In this document: positions 1-10,600 of the stretch, one piece after another
How the letters are laid out: every line of letters starts with the position of its first letter
Numbering within the stretch: position 1 is the stretch's first letter
Source: Adiantum capillus-veneris
Taxonomy: Eukaryota > Streptophyta > Polypodiopsida > Polypodiales > Pteridaceae
Length of the DNA stretch: 64,000 nucleotides
Direction: 5' to 3'
Assembly (NCBI GenBank): GCA_014529385.2
Contig: CM043952.1
Location: 152,570,057-152,634,056 of the forward strand
Made by a program: the position numbers and the translations under genes
The notes under the pieces: generated by a model
Database searches by the model: none
Told to the model about the DNA's origin: nothing
The model's input: only the letters and a program-made list of their open reading frames with translations

Positions 1-1377
1 TAAAAGTTCTTTCTCATAAATGCCCAAGACTCATTCATCAATATTGAGCCTTCGGCTCTCATATGCTATGGCATGCCCTTCTTAAAGCAAAACTGCTCCA
101 AGGCAATCACCACAAGCATCACATTGGACCTCAAATGGCTTTGAGAGATGCGGAAGCACGAGGACTCGTTGGGAAGTAAGCTTCTCTTTGAGATTTTCAA
201 AAGCATTTTGCTCCTTAGCAGTCCATACAAACTTAACGTTCTTCTTAGTTAAGTCGTGTAGTGGTCGTGCTACTTGAGAGAATTTTTCTATGAAGCGTCT
301 ATAGTATGCACACATACCAACAAAGCTTCTTAGCTCATGTAGATTTCTTGGGTTAGGCCATGCTTTTATTACCTCTAACTTTGATGGATCCATTTGGATA
401 CCATCTTTAGAGATAATATGACCTAGGTATTGAATCTCTTGAAGGAAGAATTCGCTTTTCTTTTGGTTGAGATAAAGCTTGTTCTCCCTCAATGCTTGAA
501 AAATCACTTGGAGATGTTGCTAATGTTCCTCCAAAGACTTGGAGTAGATGATGATATCATCAAAGAACACTCCAGTGAATTTACAATATGGCCTAAACAT
601 TTTCTCCATCAAACTATTGAACGTAGCTGGTGCATTAGTCAAGCCAAAAGGCATGACTAGATATTCATAAAGACCAAACGTTGTGCGAAACGCGGTCTTT
701 AAGATATCTTCATCCACTATCCTTATTTGATGATAGCCACTCTTAAGGTCAATCCTACTGAAGTAGGTTGAGCCTTGTAGCTTATCAAATAGATCTTCTA
801 CCCGAGGTACGGGAAATCTGTTTTTGATAGTGATATGGTTTAGTGCTCGATAGTCCACACACATACGGTATGTACCATCTTTCTTTTGCACTAAAAGTAC
901 TGGAGAACAAAATGGAGAGGAACTAGGCCTCACCATCCCTTTGTCTACCAGCTCTTGTACTTGCCTCATGATCTCCTCTTGTTGATCTTGTGAGACTCGA
1001 TAAGGAGGCTTGTTAGGTGGGAAGCTTCCAGGAAGGAGCTCAATACGATGGTCGTCATCCCCTCGTTTTGGAGGTAAGTCCATAGGGATATCATCAATAA
1101 ACACATCTTGGAATCCTTTTAGAAAATTAGACAATTCTAACTCTTCTTGATTCCTTCATTTACATTTGATGAAACATTAGTATCTTTTAGAGACTCTTTG
1201 ACAAAAATCATGTGCGCAGAAACTGAACTCTTCATTGACTTATCAAAAGCAAGAGGATTTACAAGTGGAATAGTGCGACCACGCTCACTAACATCTATAT
1301 ACATGTTCTTTCCCCTGTAGGTGAAGTAGATTCTCCTTTCAGGGAACTTCATGTTGGCAGCCATGCGATCAAACCAT
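1..1377 (-). pseudogene. gypsy-1 reverse transcriptase / RNase H
   Basis: The protein pieces at 1137-1364, 520-1134 and 82-507 run in order on the minus strand. The RT is recognisable from [20 protein letters not shown], the [13 protein letters not shown] motif and the catalytic FFDDIIIYS box. It is followed by YLGHIIS and the RNase H start (FEVQCDACGDCLGAVLL). Beyond 82 the RNase H frame continues to the window edge but contains a TAA at the expected Gln after AVLL, and a TGA a little further on. The breaks and stops make this a pseudogene. Confidence 0.9.
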
Positions 1378-1445
1378 GGTGCCCCTAGGATAACATCCTC
1401 ATGTTGGAGAGGAGAGATGAAGAAGTCTTCCTTGTCGACATAGCT

Positions 1446-3056
1446 TTAGACATCAAGCCTCAACTTCCCAATCAAGGAGGTAACGGAGGCTTGTTGTCCC
1501 TTGAAAGCTGCATCAGCCACTACTATATCTCCCATCTCAAAAGCTTGAATGCCCAACTTGGTGGCCAACTCCATTGATATGAAGTTAAGAGTAGAGCCAG
1601 GGTAAAACAAGATGAAGGCATCATGCTCTCTTACCTTTCCCCAAGCATAGGAAAGTGATGATCCTTTGCAATGAGCATCCTCTTTTGGAGCTTCCATGGT
1701 GGAAGCCCTAGGAGTCTCATTGCGAGTATTCTTCTTGGGGCAAGAACGATAGCCATGTCCTTGCTCCCCACACTTGAAACACTTATGGTCCTTGCAAAAA
1801 GCTTCAAGCTCTTCAAGAGAGAGTTTGTTTTTACCTTCGTAAAGTCCCTTCTCCTTGGACCGATTGTTGTTGTTATTGGAATTGACTTGGGAAGTATTTT
1901 GAACATTGGTTTTCCCCTTTGCATCTTTTTTGTCTTTGTTTTCCATGGGCTTGACATTACGTCTAGCCCCTTGATGGAAATTGATGCGTGAAGCAACCAT
2001 GGTGTGATGGATTACTTCGCTAATAGTACCACGCCGTTGAGAGTTGATGTATTCGGCCATCTCTTCAGGTAATCCCGCACAGAATTTCTGCCTTTGCTTG
2101 GCAAAGTCTATCTTTTGAAAGACAGTAGCCTTGAGATGTAAATCCCAAAACTTGTCTACATATTTGTGGATAGACTCATGGGAGAGGAGCTTCAAGCTGC
2201 GCCATTCGGTAAGCACTTTGTCCTTTGCATCGCTTGCAAGGAACTGCTTCATGATGGAAACTCGTAGAGTTTTCCATGTCTTTGGGGCTTCACCATTGCC
2301 ACGAAGGCTAGCCCACCATTGACGAGCTGATTTTTGGAAGTGCATAGCTACATGGCGTAGCTTGGAGGACTCTGTGAAGCCCTCGTCTCCAAAGGCCGCA
2401 TCAAATTGCTGGGTGGATGAAGGCCAACATTTTGTCGGTGCCATCATAGGTGAGAAAAGAGATACTCTTACCTCCCTCCTTGAACTTCTTTAGCTTTTGT
2501 GACCTTCGCCATGCAGGAAATGATTTGCGATGCCTGCCCTCTTGTATTCTCTAGGAGAATAGCCATAACTTTCGTCGGAAGAGGAGGAAGGTGAAGAAGA
2601 AGGAGAAGAGGGTGACCTCTTCCTAGCCCTTTTCTTCCTTTGTCTCCTCTCTTGACTTTCAGAGTGATGAGGAGAAGGACTATGTGTTGATCTTTTCCTG
2701 TTGGGAGGAGTAGGCGATCGTCTAGACCGCGGTCTTCGTGGAGCCACATCTTCAGAGGAACTTAAACTTCCATTGCTCTCTTGCTCTTTAGATTCCTCCT
2801 CTCGAATGGGAGAGAGTCTTCTTTTGGGGGTCTCTTTAAGAGGCCTCCTAATCTCTCTCTCCTCTTCTAGAGGAAGGGAAATTCCATAAACACGAAGTTG
2901 TTGAATAACTTTGGCTTGCAAAGCAGGGTTGCCCATAGCTTGCTGCAACCTAGTAACGAGATAATTCACAAACATGGGAGCATCATCATTAGCACCTTCA
3001 TGTGCAAAATCAAAGCTATTGATGTTCATTCTACTCTCTTGATTATTGTCAGTCAT
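1446..3056 (-). pseudogene. gypsy-1 gag and protease
   Basis: The likely gag start is the ATG at 3056 (MTDNNQES). The gag carries an Arg/Ser/Glu-rich stretch, then after a frame change a retrotransposon gag domain containing the motif ARQWWASL, then a CCHC zinc knuckle (CFKCGEQGHGYRSC) near 1740-1785. The C-terminal part is a retropepsin-like protease region. At the position where gypsy-2 has FDPGST, this copy reads FYPGST (near 1600-1615), so the catalytic Asp is replaced by Tyr. The reading frame breaks near 2450-2490. Structural gag plus an inactive protease is the best reading. Confidence 0.85.
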
Positions 3057-3104
3057 GTTAACAAAATTTATGTATGTACTTAGTGTATGATTTTCCATAT
3101 CCAA

Positions 3105-3881
3105 GAGTGTTGGTGTAGGCTCTCAACCTCTACTTGCTTGGAGAAGGAGAGGGAGCTGTTGCACTTTGCATAGCACACAATGAGAGTGTTTGTGAGTGTG
3201 TGTGGGTGAGTATACCCCCTAAGCAACCCCCCTCATTCCAGTAATTTATCATTGGACCCCTTTGAAGCTTAGCCAATAGGATCAAGCATCTCATGAAGGT
3301 AACATAGGTAGGGGCCTGACATGTGTCCCTGCTACCTCTTCAAGCTTGGGCCTTCCTTGTGTGTGTGAGTGTGTGTTCTCTCTCTATCCCCTAGGAAAAG
3401 GGCTCGCCCCCCCTCTTGTAGGGATACTTTTGAATTTTTGTGCTCAAGCACCTTAGTCATCAAGCATGAGAATGCACTTGAACTAGTAGTGTGCCCACAA
3501 GCATCTCAGGCAAGCATGTCAAAGCACATCGATCACCTTAATCAAGTAGCAAGTCAAGCACCTCAAGCATGTAGCAGGTCAAGCACCTCAAGCACCTTAA
3601 TCAAGAACCTCAAGCATGACAAGAACCTCAAGCATGACAAGAACCTCAAGCACGACAAGCACCTCGAGCTTGGGCCGGGTTCCCGCCTCAAGCTCAGCCC
3701 TAGCTTACCTAAGGTCAAAGGACTTTTACACACAGTATTGGAGGTCTTCAATGAAGCTAACCCTAAGGTCTTATGCTCCATTGGTTAGCCTTGCTCTTTG
3801 ATAGACCATCTCTCATTTGGGCCCCTTTACCATTGGCCCCGTGTTGAGATAGATCTATAAGCACATATCTATATCTTAACA
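3105..3881 (-). repeat. LTR-like sequence of gypsy-1
   Basis: Read on the minus strand it starts TGTTAAGATATAG at 3881. It shares several blocks in order with the gypsy-2 5' LTR: a segment like AAGACCTTAAGGTTTAGC, a GGGGGCGAGCCC block, a CA-rich run, and GGGACACATGTC. The expected 3' part of the LTR and the primer-binding site are missing, since the sequence passes into gag leader within about 100 bp of the CTCCTTCTCC block. The exact borders are inferred. Confidence 0.6.
3601..3665. repeat. 18-bp minisatellite in the LTR of gypsy-1
   Basis: Three head-to-tail copies of an 18-bp unit (CAAGAACCTCAAGCATGA and variants) are followed by a diverged partial. Looser CAAGCACCTCAAGCA repeats precede them at about 3545-3600. 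It lies within LTR-like sequence and is absent from the gypsy-2 LTR. Confidence 0.8.
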
Positions 3882-3964
3882 CTTGTTCCCGTTTATTCTC
3901 CCACATTAAGTGATCAATTTAATATGACAAAATCATTTGGGTTGGTTAGATATTAGATTTTATG

Positions 3965-5185
3965 GCAGAAACCATCCGTAGATGATTAGATAGTCTTTAG
4001 GCAATGTCGAAAGCGCGTATGGCAAGCCGTAGGTCAAACGGATAGAAGAAACGCCAAATACACAAGTCGTAGGTCAAATCCGGTTGCGTTTTTCTACAGA
4101 AAAACGCAAACGGACTTCGGAAATGGCTTCTATGCCTATCGAAACCATCCGTAGTCCATTAGGTAGTCTTAAAGCAATGTCAAGAGCGTGTGTGGCAAGC
4201 CGTAGGTCAAACGGACAGAAGAAACGTCAAATACACAAGCTGTAGGTCAAATCCGGTTCGTTTTTCTACGAAAAAACGCAGACGGTCTTCGGAAATTGAT
4301 TCTATGCCTAGTCCATTAGGTAGTCTTTAGGCAATGTCAAGAGCGCGTATGGCAAGCCGTAGGTCAAACGGATAGAAGAAACGCCAAATACACAAGCCGT
4401 AGGTCAAATCCGATTGCGTTTTTTTTATGAAAAAACGCAGACGGACTTCGGAAATGGCTTCTATGCCTGCCGAAACCATCCGTAGTCCATTAAGTAGTGT
4501 TAAAGCAATGTCAAGATCTTGTATGGCAAGCCGTAGGTCAATGGGTTTGAATTAACGCCAAATACACAAGCCGTAGGTCAAATCCGGTTGCGTTTTTCTA
4601 CGGAAAAATGCAAACGAATTTCGGAAATGACTTCTATGCCTACTGAAACCATCCATAGACAATTAGATAGTCTTTAGGCAATGTCAAGAGCGCATATGGC
4701 AAGCCATAGGTCAAACGGATAGAAGAAACACCAAATACACAAGCCGTAGGTCAAATCCGGTTGCGTTTTTTTACGGAAAAACGCAAACTGACTTCGGAAA
4801 TGGCTTCTATGCCTACCGAAACCATCCGTAGTCCATTAGGTAGTCTTAAGGCAATGTCAAGAGCGTGTATGGCAAGCCGTAGGTCAAACGGATAGAAGAA
4901 ACACCAAATACACAAGCCGTGGGTCAAATCCAGTTACATTTTTCTATGGAAAAACGCAAACGGACTTCGGAAATGGCTTCTATGCCTACTAAAACCATCC
5001 GTAGTCCATTAAGTAGTCTTAAAGAAATGTCAAGAGCGTGTATGGCAAGCCGTAGGTCAATGGGTTTGAATTAACTCCAAATACACAAGCCGTAGATCAA
5101 ATCCGGTTGCGTTTTTCTACGGAAAAATGCAAACGGATTTCGGAAACGACTTCTATGCTTACTGAAACCATCCGTAGACGTTGTG
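3965..5185. repeat. About 172-bp tandem repeat array (7 units)
   Basis: The phrase AAACCATCCGTAG recurs near 3973, 4143, 4483, 4646, 4820, 4993 and 5167, with a deleted copy near 4311. Each unit holds GCCGTAGGTCAAA twice, plus CCAAATACACAAG and an AAAAACGCA block, giving a period of about 170-174 bp. Unit variants recur in order (see findings). The array has no coding potential. It could be a small satellite or an internal tandem repeat of the transposon ending at 5959. Confidence 0.9.
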
Positions 5186-5199
5186 CATGGCTGAAGGAT

Positions 5200-5400
5200 G
5201 GCTTGTTTATGGTTATGTTTAACTTTTTGGTTATGCTTATGGTTATTGTTTTGTTTGTGGTTATGGTTATCTGCATTATGGTTTTGATCAATATGGTCAT
5301 GGCCGGTTATGGTTTTAATTTGGTTATGGTTTTGCACAAATTAAGTTCATTATGGTTATGGTTTTAAGTTGGTACGGTTATGGTTTTGCACAAAGTTCAT
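5200..5400. repeat. Degenerate GGTTATG-rich repeat
   Basis: The sequence is dominated by irregular copies of GGTTATGGTT. It includes two longer near-copies containing GGTTATGGTTTTGCACAAA near 5324 and 5377. Simple-sequence expansion is the likely origin. Confidence 0.7.
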
Positions 5401-5567
5401 TTCATTTCTTTCATTGGCCTTAAATCTCATGTGAGATCCTACATGGATAGCATGTAGGAGGCGTATACATGATATGGTTTTTTTTTAAAATTTTATGTAA
5501 AAACAAAGGGAACTCTGCCAAAAAAATTGTGCGCGGGAGCACGGTTGATTTTGGTGCTACTCGCTTT

Positions 5568-5651
5568 CTTGGGCAGAGGGCAGGAAGTCTCGCTGTGGTT
5601 GTGTCCATCTTTTCACTGGGCACAGGCCAGGCTACCTGCCCTCTGCCCAAG
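5568..5651. repeat. 17-bp perfect inverted repeat with 50-bp loop
   Basis: CTTGGGCAGAGGGCAGG at 5568-5584 is the exact reverse complement of the sequence at 5635-5651. The flanks are unrelated. It could fold as a hairpin. No transposon is assigned to it. Confidence 0.8.
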
Positions 5652-5659
5652 AATTTTTT

Positions 5660-5959
5660 TTTCTGTTATGGTCGTGGATATATGCGTCTATATTTTTGTC
5701 CATATCTGCGTCGCTATCTGTGTCTATAACTGCGTCCATATCTGCTTCGCTATCAACGTCTATAACTGCGTCCATATCTGCGTCTCTATCTGCGTCCATA
5801 TCTGCGTTGCTATCAGCGTCTATAACTGCGTCCATATCTGCGTCGCAAATAAAGTCTTTCCACGCAAATAGCGACAGTTTCACAGGGACGCATATATCGA
5901 CGTAGATATCGATGCAGTGCATCGATATCTGCGTCGATGACACCTTTTTTGTTGTAGTG
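5660..5959 (-). mobile_element. Terminal part of a CACTA-type transposon
   Basis: Read on the minus strand the end is CACTACAACAAAAAAGG at 5959, the classic CACTA terminus. Inside it lies a dense array of 12-bp motifs of the kind TATCTGCGTCCA/CGACGCAGATA from about 5690 to 5850. There is also a near-perfect palindrome at 5898-5936 (ATATCGATGCA with its complement around one central base). Subterminal short-motif arrays are typical transposase-binding regions of CACTA elements. The other end was not found, so the copy may be truncated. Confidence 0.6.
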
Positions 5960-6244
5960 AATTAATCTAAAATATTTTCAATAACTTCATTAATGAAATG
6001 GTTGCCACTATCAATGACAAGTTCTATTGGTAGACCATATCCACGGATTTAATATATACATATTTACCAAAAAATTTGTGTGATCACAAGGTCTTATTGA
6101 CACATCTACATAATCACACTTAGCATGATCACAAACAAGCCGGTTAAGAGCAACTTGGAAACCCACAAAAAGACCGATGAGCTATGCAGTTTTATATGCG
6201 GGACCACCAAGATTATAAATTTTCCCTACGAGCTCCTCGGGAAA

Positions 6245-6269
6245 CCGCATATAAAAATTTTATATGCGG
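6245..6269. repeat. 25-bp perfect palindrome
   Basis: CCGCATATAAAA, a central A, then TTTTATATGCGG. A related TTTTATATGCGGG phrase occurs about 60 bp upstream. No function is assigned. Confidence 0.8.
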
Positions 6270-6315
6270 GCCCACTGAGATAATTGGGCCCGTTGGGTGT
6301 ATTCCTTGAGCCATC

Positions 6316-6379
<64 letters not shown>
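6316..6379. repeat. (GA)n microsatellite
   Basis: An almost pure AG run of about 64 bp. It lies just upstream of a fragment homologous to the gag leader at 14540-14660. Confidence 0.95.
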
Positions 6380-6381
<2 letters not shown>

Positions 6382-6421
6382 AGTGAGACATGTATCTCTT
6401 CAGAATAATCTGTTTACGTCA

Positions 6422-6511
6422 TGGCTGACCAAAATACCATGGCTCACCAACAGACCCAAGTAGGGGGAGGTATCACCTCCATGAATACAACTCACGCACC
6501 AAGGGAGATTT
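6422..6511 (+). pseudogene. gag N-terminal fragment of a gypsy-like element
   Basis: An ATG at 6422 opens a short frame (MADQNTMAHQQTQVGG...) that stops at TAA after about 29 codons. The DNA from about 6390 to 6485 is nearly the same as 14550-14650, where the same start opens a longer gag. It is therefore a broken fragment of that family. Sequence from about 6520 to 7030 holds no feature I can support. Confidence 0.65.
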
Positions 6512-7038
6512 AAAACTAAAGACATAAGAACTAGATGTTCAATTTTTAAAACATTTTTCTTCTTTTAAATATATATTAGAAAACCATTCACTAAGACAGT
6601 TAACAAATCTGCACATTATGAGATTTGCAATGCACTCTAGTCAATCCACATATCGATCACATAAATTGTGAGCAAATATACACATTGCAAATCACTCTCT
6701 AAACGACATTATAAATACAACAATGCTATGAATTTCTCAACGAAACCATTATTATGATGATCATTTATACATCCTCTTTGATTTCCAAACAATAAGAGAC
6801 ATCTATTTTCAAATGCTACAAATAATAATCAACTTCTACATTGAAACGATGTCAATTATTTGCAAAACACACATGAAAGTAATAATATCTATGATTGGTC
6901 ATGTCATGCACTAATAATCTTTCATAATACATAATGCACTCCCTATATAACCAATGCATGAAACAAAGCAAAGAAATCTTCAATACAATTACACAATTAA
7001 GGACTACTTGAACCTAGTCAAGGATTGTAGTCCCCCTT

Positions 7039-7596
7039 ATGAATCCAATTCAATATATAAAAGCTATTTTTATCCAATTAAGGATTATAGCTCTTATATT
7101 GTGCAGTGACAATGTATATCAACTCAAATCTATGATGGTGAAAAATGCAAGACTTTTAGGATCTTTATATACCCAGTACACTAGTACAAGGCATCTGATC
7201 CTTGGTTATCAACTCGTCATTTACATATGCTCATCTTCTAAAACCAACTTCAGCCCTCATATGTACCAATGTCGCAATGAGCATCTCCAAATTCTTGATT
7301 GTTTTGGTTTTGTACGTTTATGTTTGGTGAAGGATTTAAATATTTTTAGAAGTGGTTATCAAATTAAGAATCACACTCGGCCCAAAAAAAGGACTTGTGA
7401 CTCTGTAACCTTAGGTCAAATCACCACAATAAGCACGGATTTTACTATATATAATTACGTTCGTTGGGGTTTTTCATTTTCTCGACGGGCTCTTCAAGAA
7501 AATACAAAACTCGATGGGCCCTTAGGGAATATGTTTATACCTAGCGGGCTAATTGACTCTATTGTTTTTTGTAGATCATCATTAGGATCACGTTAA
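7039..7596 (+). CDS. Unrecognised open frame, 185 aa
   Basis: An ATG-initiated frame of 185 codons. I do not recognise any domain. The product has a mildly hydrophobic N-terminus and no clear repeat or motif. The surroundings are retrotransposon debris, and codon use is AT-driven, so it may be a chance frame or part of a degraded element. I list it only because of its length and proper start. Confidence 0.2.
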   Translation: MNPIQYIKAIFIQLRIIALILCSDNVYQLKSMMVKNARLLGSLYTQYTSTRHLILGYQLVIYICSSSKTNFSPHMYQCRNEHLQILDCFGFVRLCLVKDLNIFRSGYQIKNHTRPKKRTCDSVTLGQITTISTDFTIYNYVRWGFSFSRRALQENTKLDGPLGNMFIPSGLIDSIVFCRSSLGSR

Positions 7597-7650
7597 CAAT
7601 TAACAAGATCAACTCTTTCTCTTGTGTAATTATGGATGTTATTAACATAA

Positions 7651-10600
7651 TCACACGATCGTGACCACGTCAACGAAATCCTTGATCATATCTAACAAAG
7701 ACATCTTCATATAGAAACTATGTAGTGGTCCTTGCATCAGCTTTCTGTGTAGCTTTAGCTTCAGTACATTCAGTGAGATAGTCCGTGCCAACAATGATAT
7801 ATTAAATCTTAGTCCTGTAAGAGAGGTGAAATTGGTCCTACAAAGTCTATACCCCACTTAACAAATGTCATGGATCCCACCATTGGCCTTAAAGACATCT
7901 CATCCCTCTGTATTGGCACTTTGGTATGCTGGAAAGAATCACATCTTTTAACATATTCTTTAGCGTCCATATGTAATGTAGGCTACCATATTCAAGAGGT
8001 TAAGACAATTTTTTCCATCTTATCCCCTGAGAAACGGACTCCGCCTATTGCTCTATGTGCATGCTCTAAGATTAGCAAATACATGCTTTTTGTTGCAGAT
8101 ATCTTGAGCTGATTATCCTTTCCTCTCTTATAGAGCTGATTTTTAGTCAATGTGAAGTCTTGAGCCTCTATTTCTATGGCCCTTTGATGCACTCTAGAGG
8201 TATTTTTAGAAAACATTCTCATAGTTAGGTAGTCAATTACATATTCACTCCATTCTGGTGCAATTGTTACCGGAAATAATGCTACATGTTCTACTAGTGG
8301 TTTAGATATGCATGTAGCAGAGTTAGTAACATACTCATGAACATCATTGTGCATACTTGGCCAATAAAATCTTGCTTGTTTCAAGCGCTGATATGTTTTT
8401 GTTTGCGAGCAATAAAATGCCAAGTCTTGAACATGTGCTTCTAAAAGATAGAAGTCATACTGTTATGGGCTTATGCATAATTGTAAAATGTTTTTTGAGC
8501 CTAAATGATACCAACGTCTGTCAATACATTAAAAATTCTTGGATTGCCAAACCGTCTGCCGTTTAAAATTATCAAATTCTCCCCCATAAGATAGTAAACT
8601 GACTATCTCCCTTAGACCACTTAGGTACCATTTCAACATTGAAAATATATGCATCAAGGATGTCATTTTCTACCCCTTTTGGAGCTTCTTTATTTGGCAA
8701 TTTGGAAAGATGATCCACTCGAAGATGCATCTTTTCCTTTTTAACCACTACTATAAAATCAAACTTCAGCAATATGATAAACCATCGTACAATTCTTTTG
8801 ATATTGCATGGTTTGTTTACAAGGTATAAGAGGGCTTGATGATTAGTGAAAAACACAAACTTGTTTGCAAGGAGATAATGCCAAAATTTCTTAACACTAG
8901 TTTGGTACCAAAACAGGACACTTTAAGTGCCCTTTTCTAACAAATTTAAATTAAATGCTATTTGCATTAGACGGGTTATTAAGAAAACCCTCTTGATATG
9001 CTTAAATATGTTAGCTAGAGGGTCTCTTAAAAATATAACCTTGCATTTTAGAATGTATCATGATCAAGAACTATACTCATCAAGTTGACCCTCGTAAGAC
9101 TACGATTGACGATTTGAAGAAATTGCCTTTATAAGCTTAAGTAAAAATGAAGCAACCTTGTAGAAAATTTTAGGTGACTCTTCCTCAATTTTGCTATAGA
9201 TAACTGAAAGTTTCATGTGCAAAAAAATTGACTTTGGAGTATATAAAATAATGGAAAGCTCCATGTGTTTGATAAGTTCATTTCAAGCACATCGTTATAT
9301 ACAAAGAAAAATATGTTTTTAATGTTTTTGTGAGTTTTATAAATTGATACATTGCTTGCCCTTTCCATTGAGCACTCAAGGTGGCAAGTAGAAGGGCTTT
9401 GGTATGCAGAAATTATTGGATCATTTTAAATATTCAAAACTGCATAAGAGAAAACTTTCATATTTTCACTCTTGAGACATAAGCATTCAAAACTTCAAAT
9501 AATATCAAACTTTCCATGTAGATCAACTAAATGTATCAAAGTATGTGGTACATACACAGTTGGGGTGCCTAAAACCTTGGTTTCAATGTTATTATGGAGA
9601 ACTCAAGATTTTCAAGAGTTTTTGCACGATAAAAAATTCAAGATAGAGTACAAGCAACGAGATTTAATTGAGTTAGGGAGCCAAAAAAATACGCAGTTTC
9701 TTGGTTTAAACATATTAAATCATTTGTAGTTGTCAAATTGCACTAGAATAGTACCAATTTCATGAGGGGACCTTTGGAAGACCAAAATTATGCTCGTATT
9801 CAACACGTGCTCAAGTATGAAATTATGTCTATAGCTTGCATGTGACTTGAAAACTTATCTTTGAAGTGCATTCCATTATTTTGCAACACTAAGCACTAAC
9901 ACTTGGCTTTTATAAACATAAAAAAGGCCATCTCTACAAAAAGATAAAATGATTTTTTGAATTTTTTGAAAAAACAGCTTGAAATTTTCTAAAATTTATG
10001 TCTTAGAACTTACTTGAATTCTCTCCATATAGATTGTATTTTGATATGGAGAAAAATCCAGTGTTTTCTTTCCCTCATAACCAATCTATGGTAGAATCAA
10101 GGAGTAAAAAACGTCTTTCTAGCTTGACAAATAAATTGCCAAAACTTGGTAGAAAAACAGGACACTTTAGTGTCTCAGGACACTTAAGTGTCCAATTACA
10201 GAACTAGTGTTAACAACATATATCATTGGTAGCCTTCTCTCTCAGTGGTAGTGTAGTTCTTTTCAACACTATCAAGCTATCTGATTGCATGATAGATTGG
10301 AAGATTCATATTTCCTTCTCCCAGGTGAGCCAAGATCCATCATATAGCAAATGCCAAAGCATCAATATGATCATGAAAGATCTTTTCCCAATCCGGTGCA
10401 TTTAATAGTAGAACAGATATGAGTGCTATCTTCAACTTTTTAAATGACTCCTCACACTCATCCGTCCATGCAAAGACTACTATAAGTCTATACAGGGGTT
10501 GAGCAATGACTGCATACATGTGTATAAAACTTAAGTAAAAACCATAGTGTAGCATAAGCATTATACCTGCTTTGTGTTGTCTGGTCTAGGCATTTCTACA

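Larger units (their letters stand above)
1..3881 (-). mobile_element. Ty3/gypsy LTR retrotransposon gypsy-1, truncated by window start
   Basis: Reading on the minus strand the order is LTR-like sequence (about 3881 to 3105), gag, protease, reverse transcriptase and RNase H, with RNase H cut by the window edge. The pol order (protease, RT, RNase H, integrase expected next) is that of Ty3/gypsy elements. The proteins closely resemble those of gypsy-2 at 36374-40425, so the two are one family or sister families. The coding region is broken into several frames, and no primer-binding site is visible between the LTR-like sequence and gag. I regard it as a dead copy. Confidence 0.9.

Noticed and set aside
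3965-5185. Possible CRISPR-like array
   Set aside because: Units are contiguous 172-bp tandem repeats without unique spacers, in a plant nuclear context.
5527-5943. Frames with periodic Val/Cys/Ile or Asp/Ala/Met peptides
   Set aside because: They are translations of the 12-bp subterminal array of a transposon.
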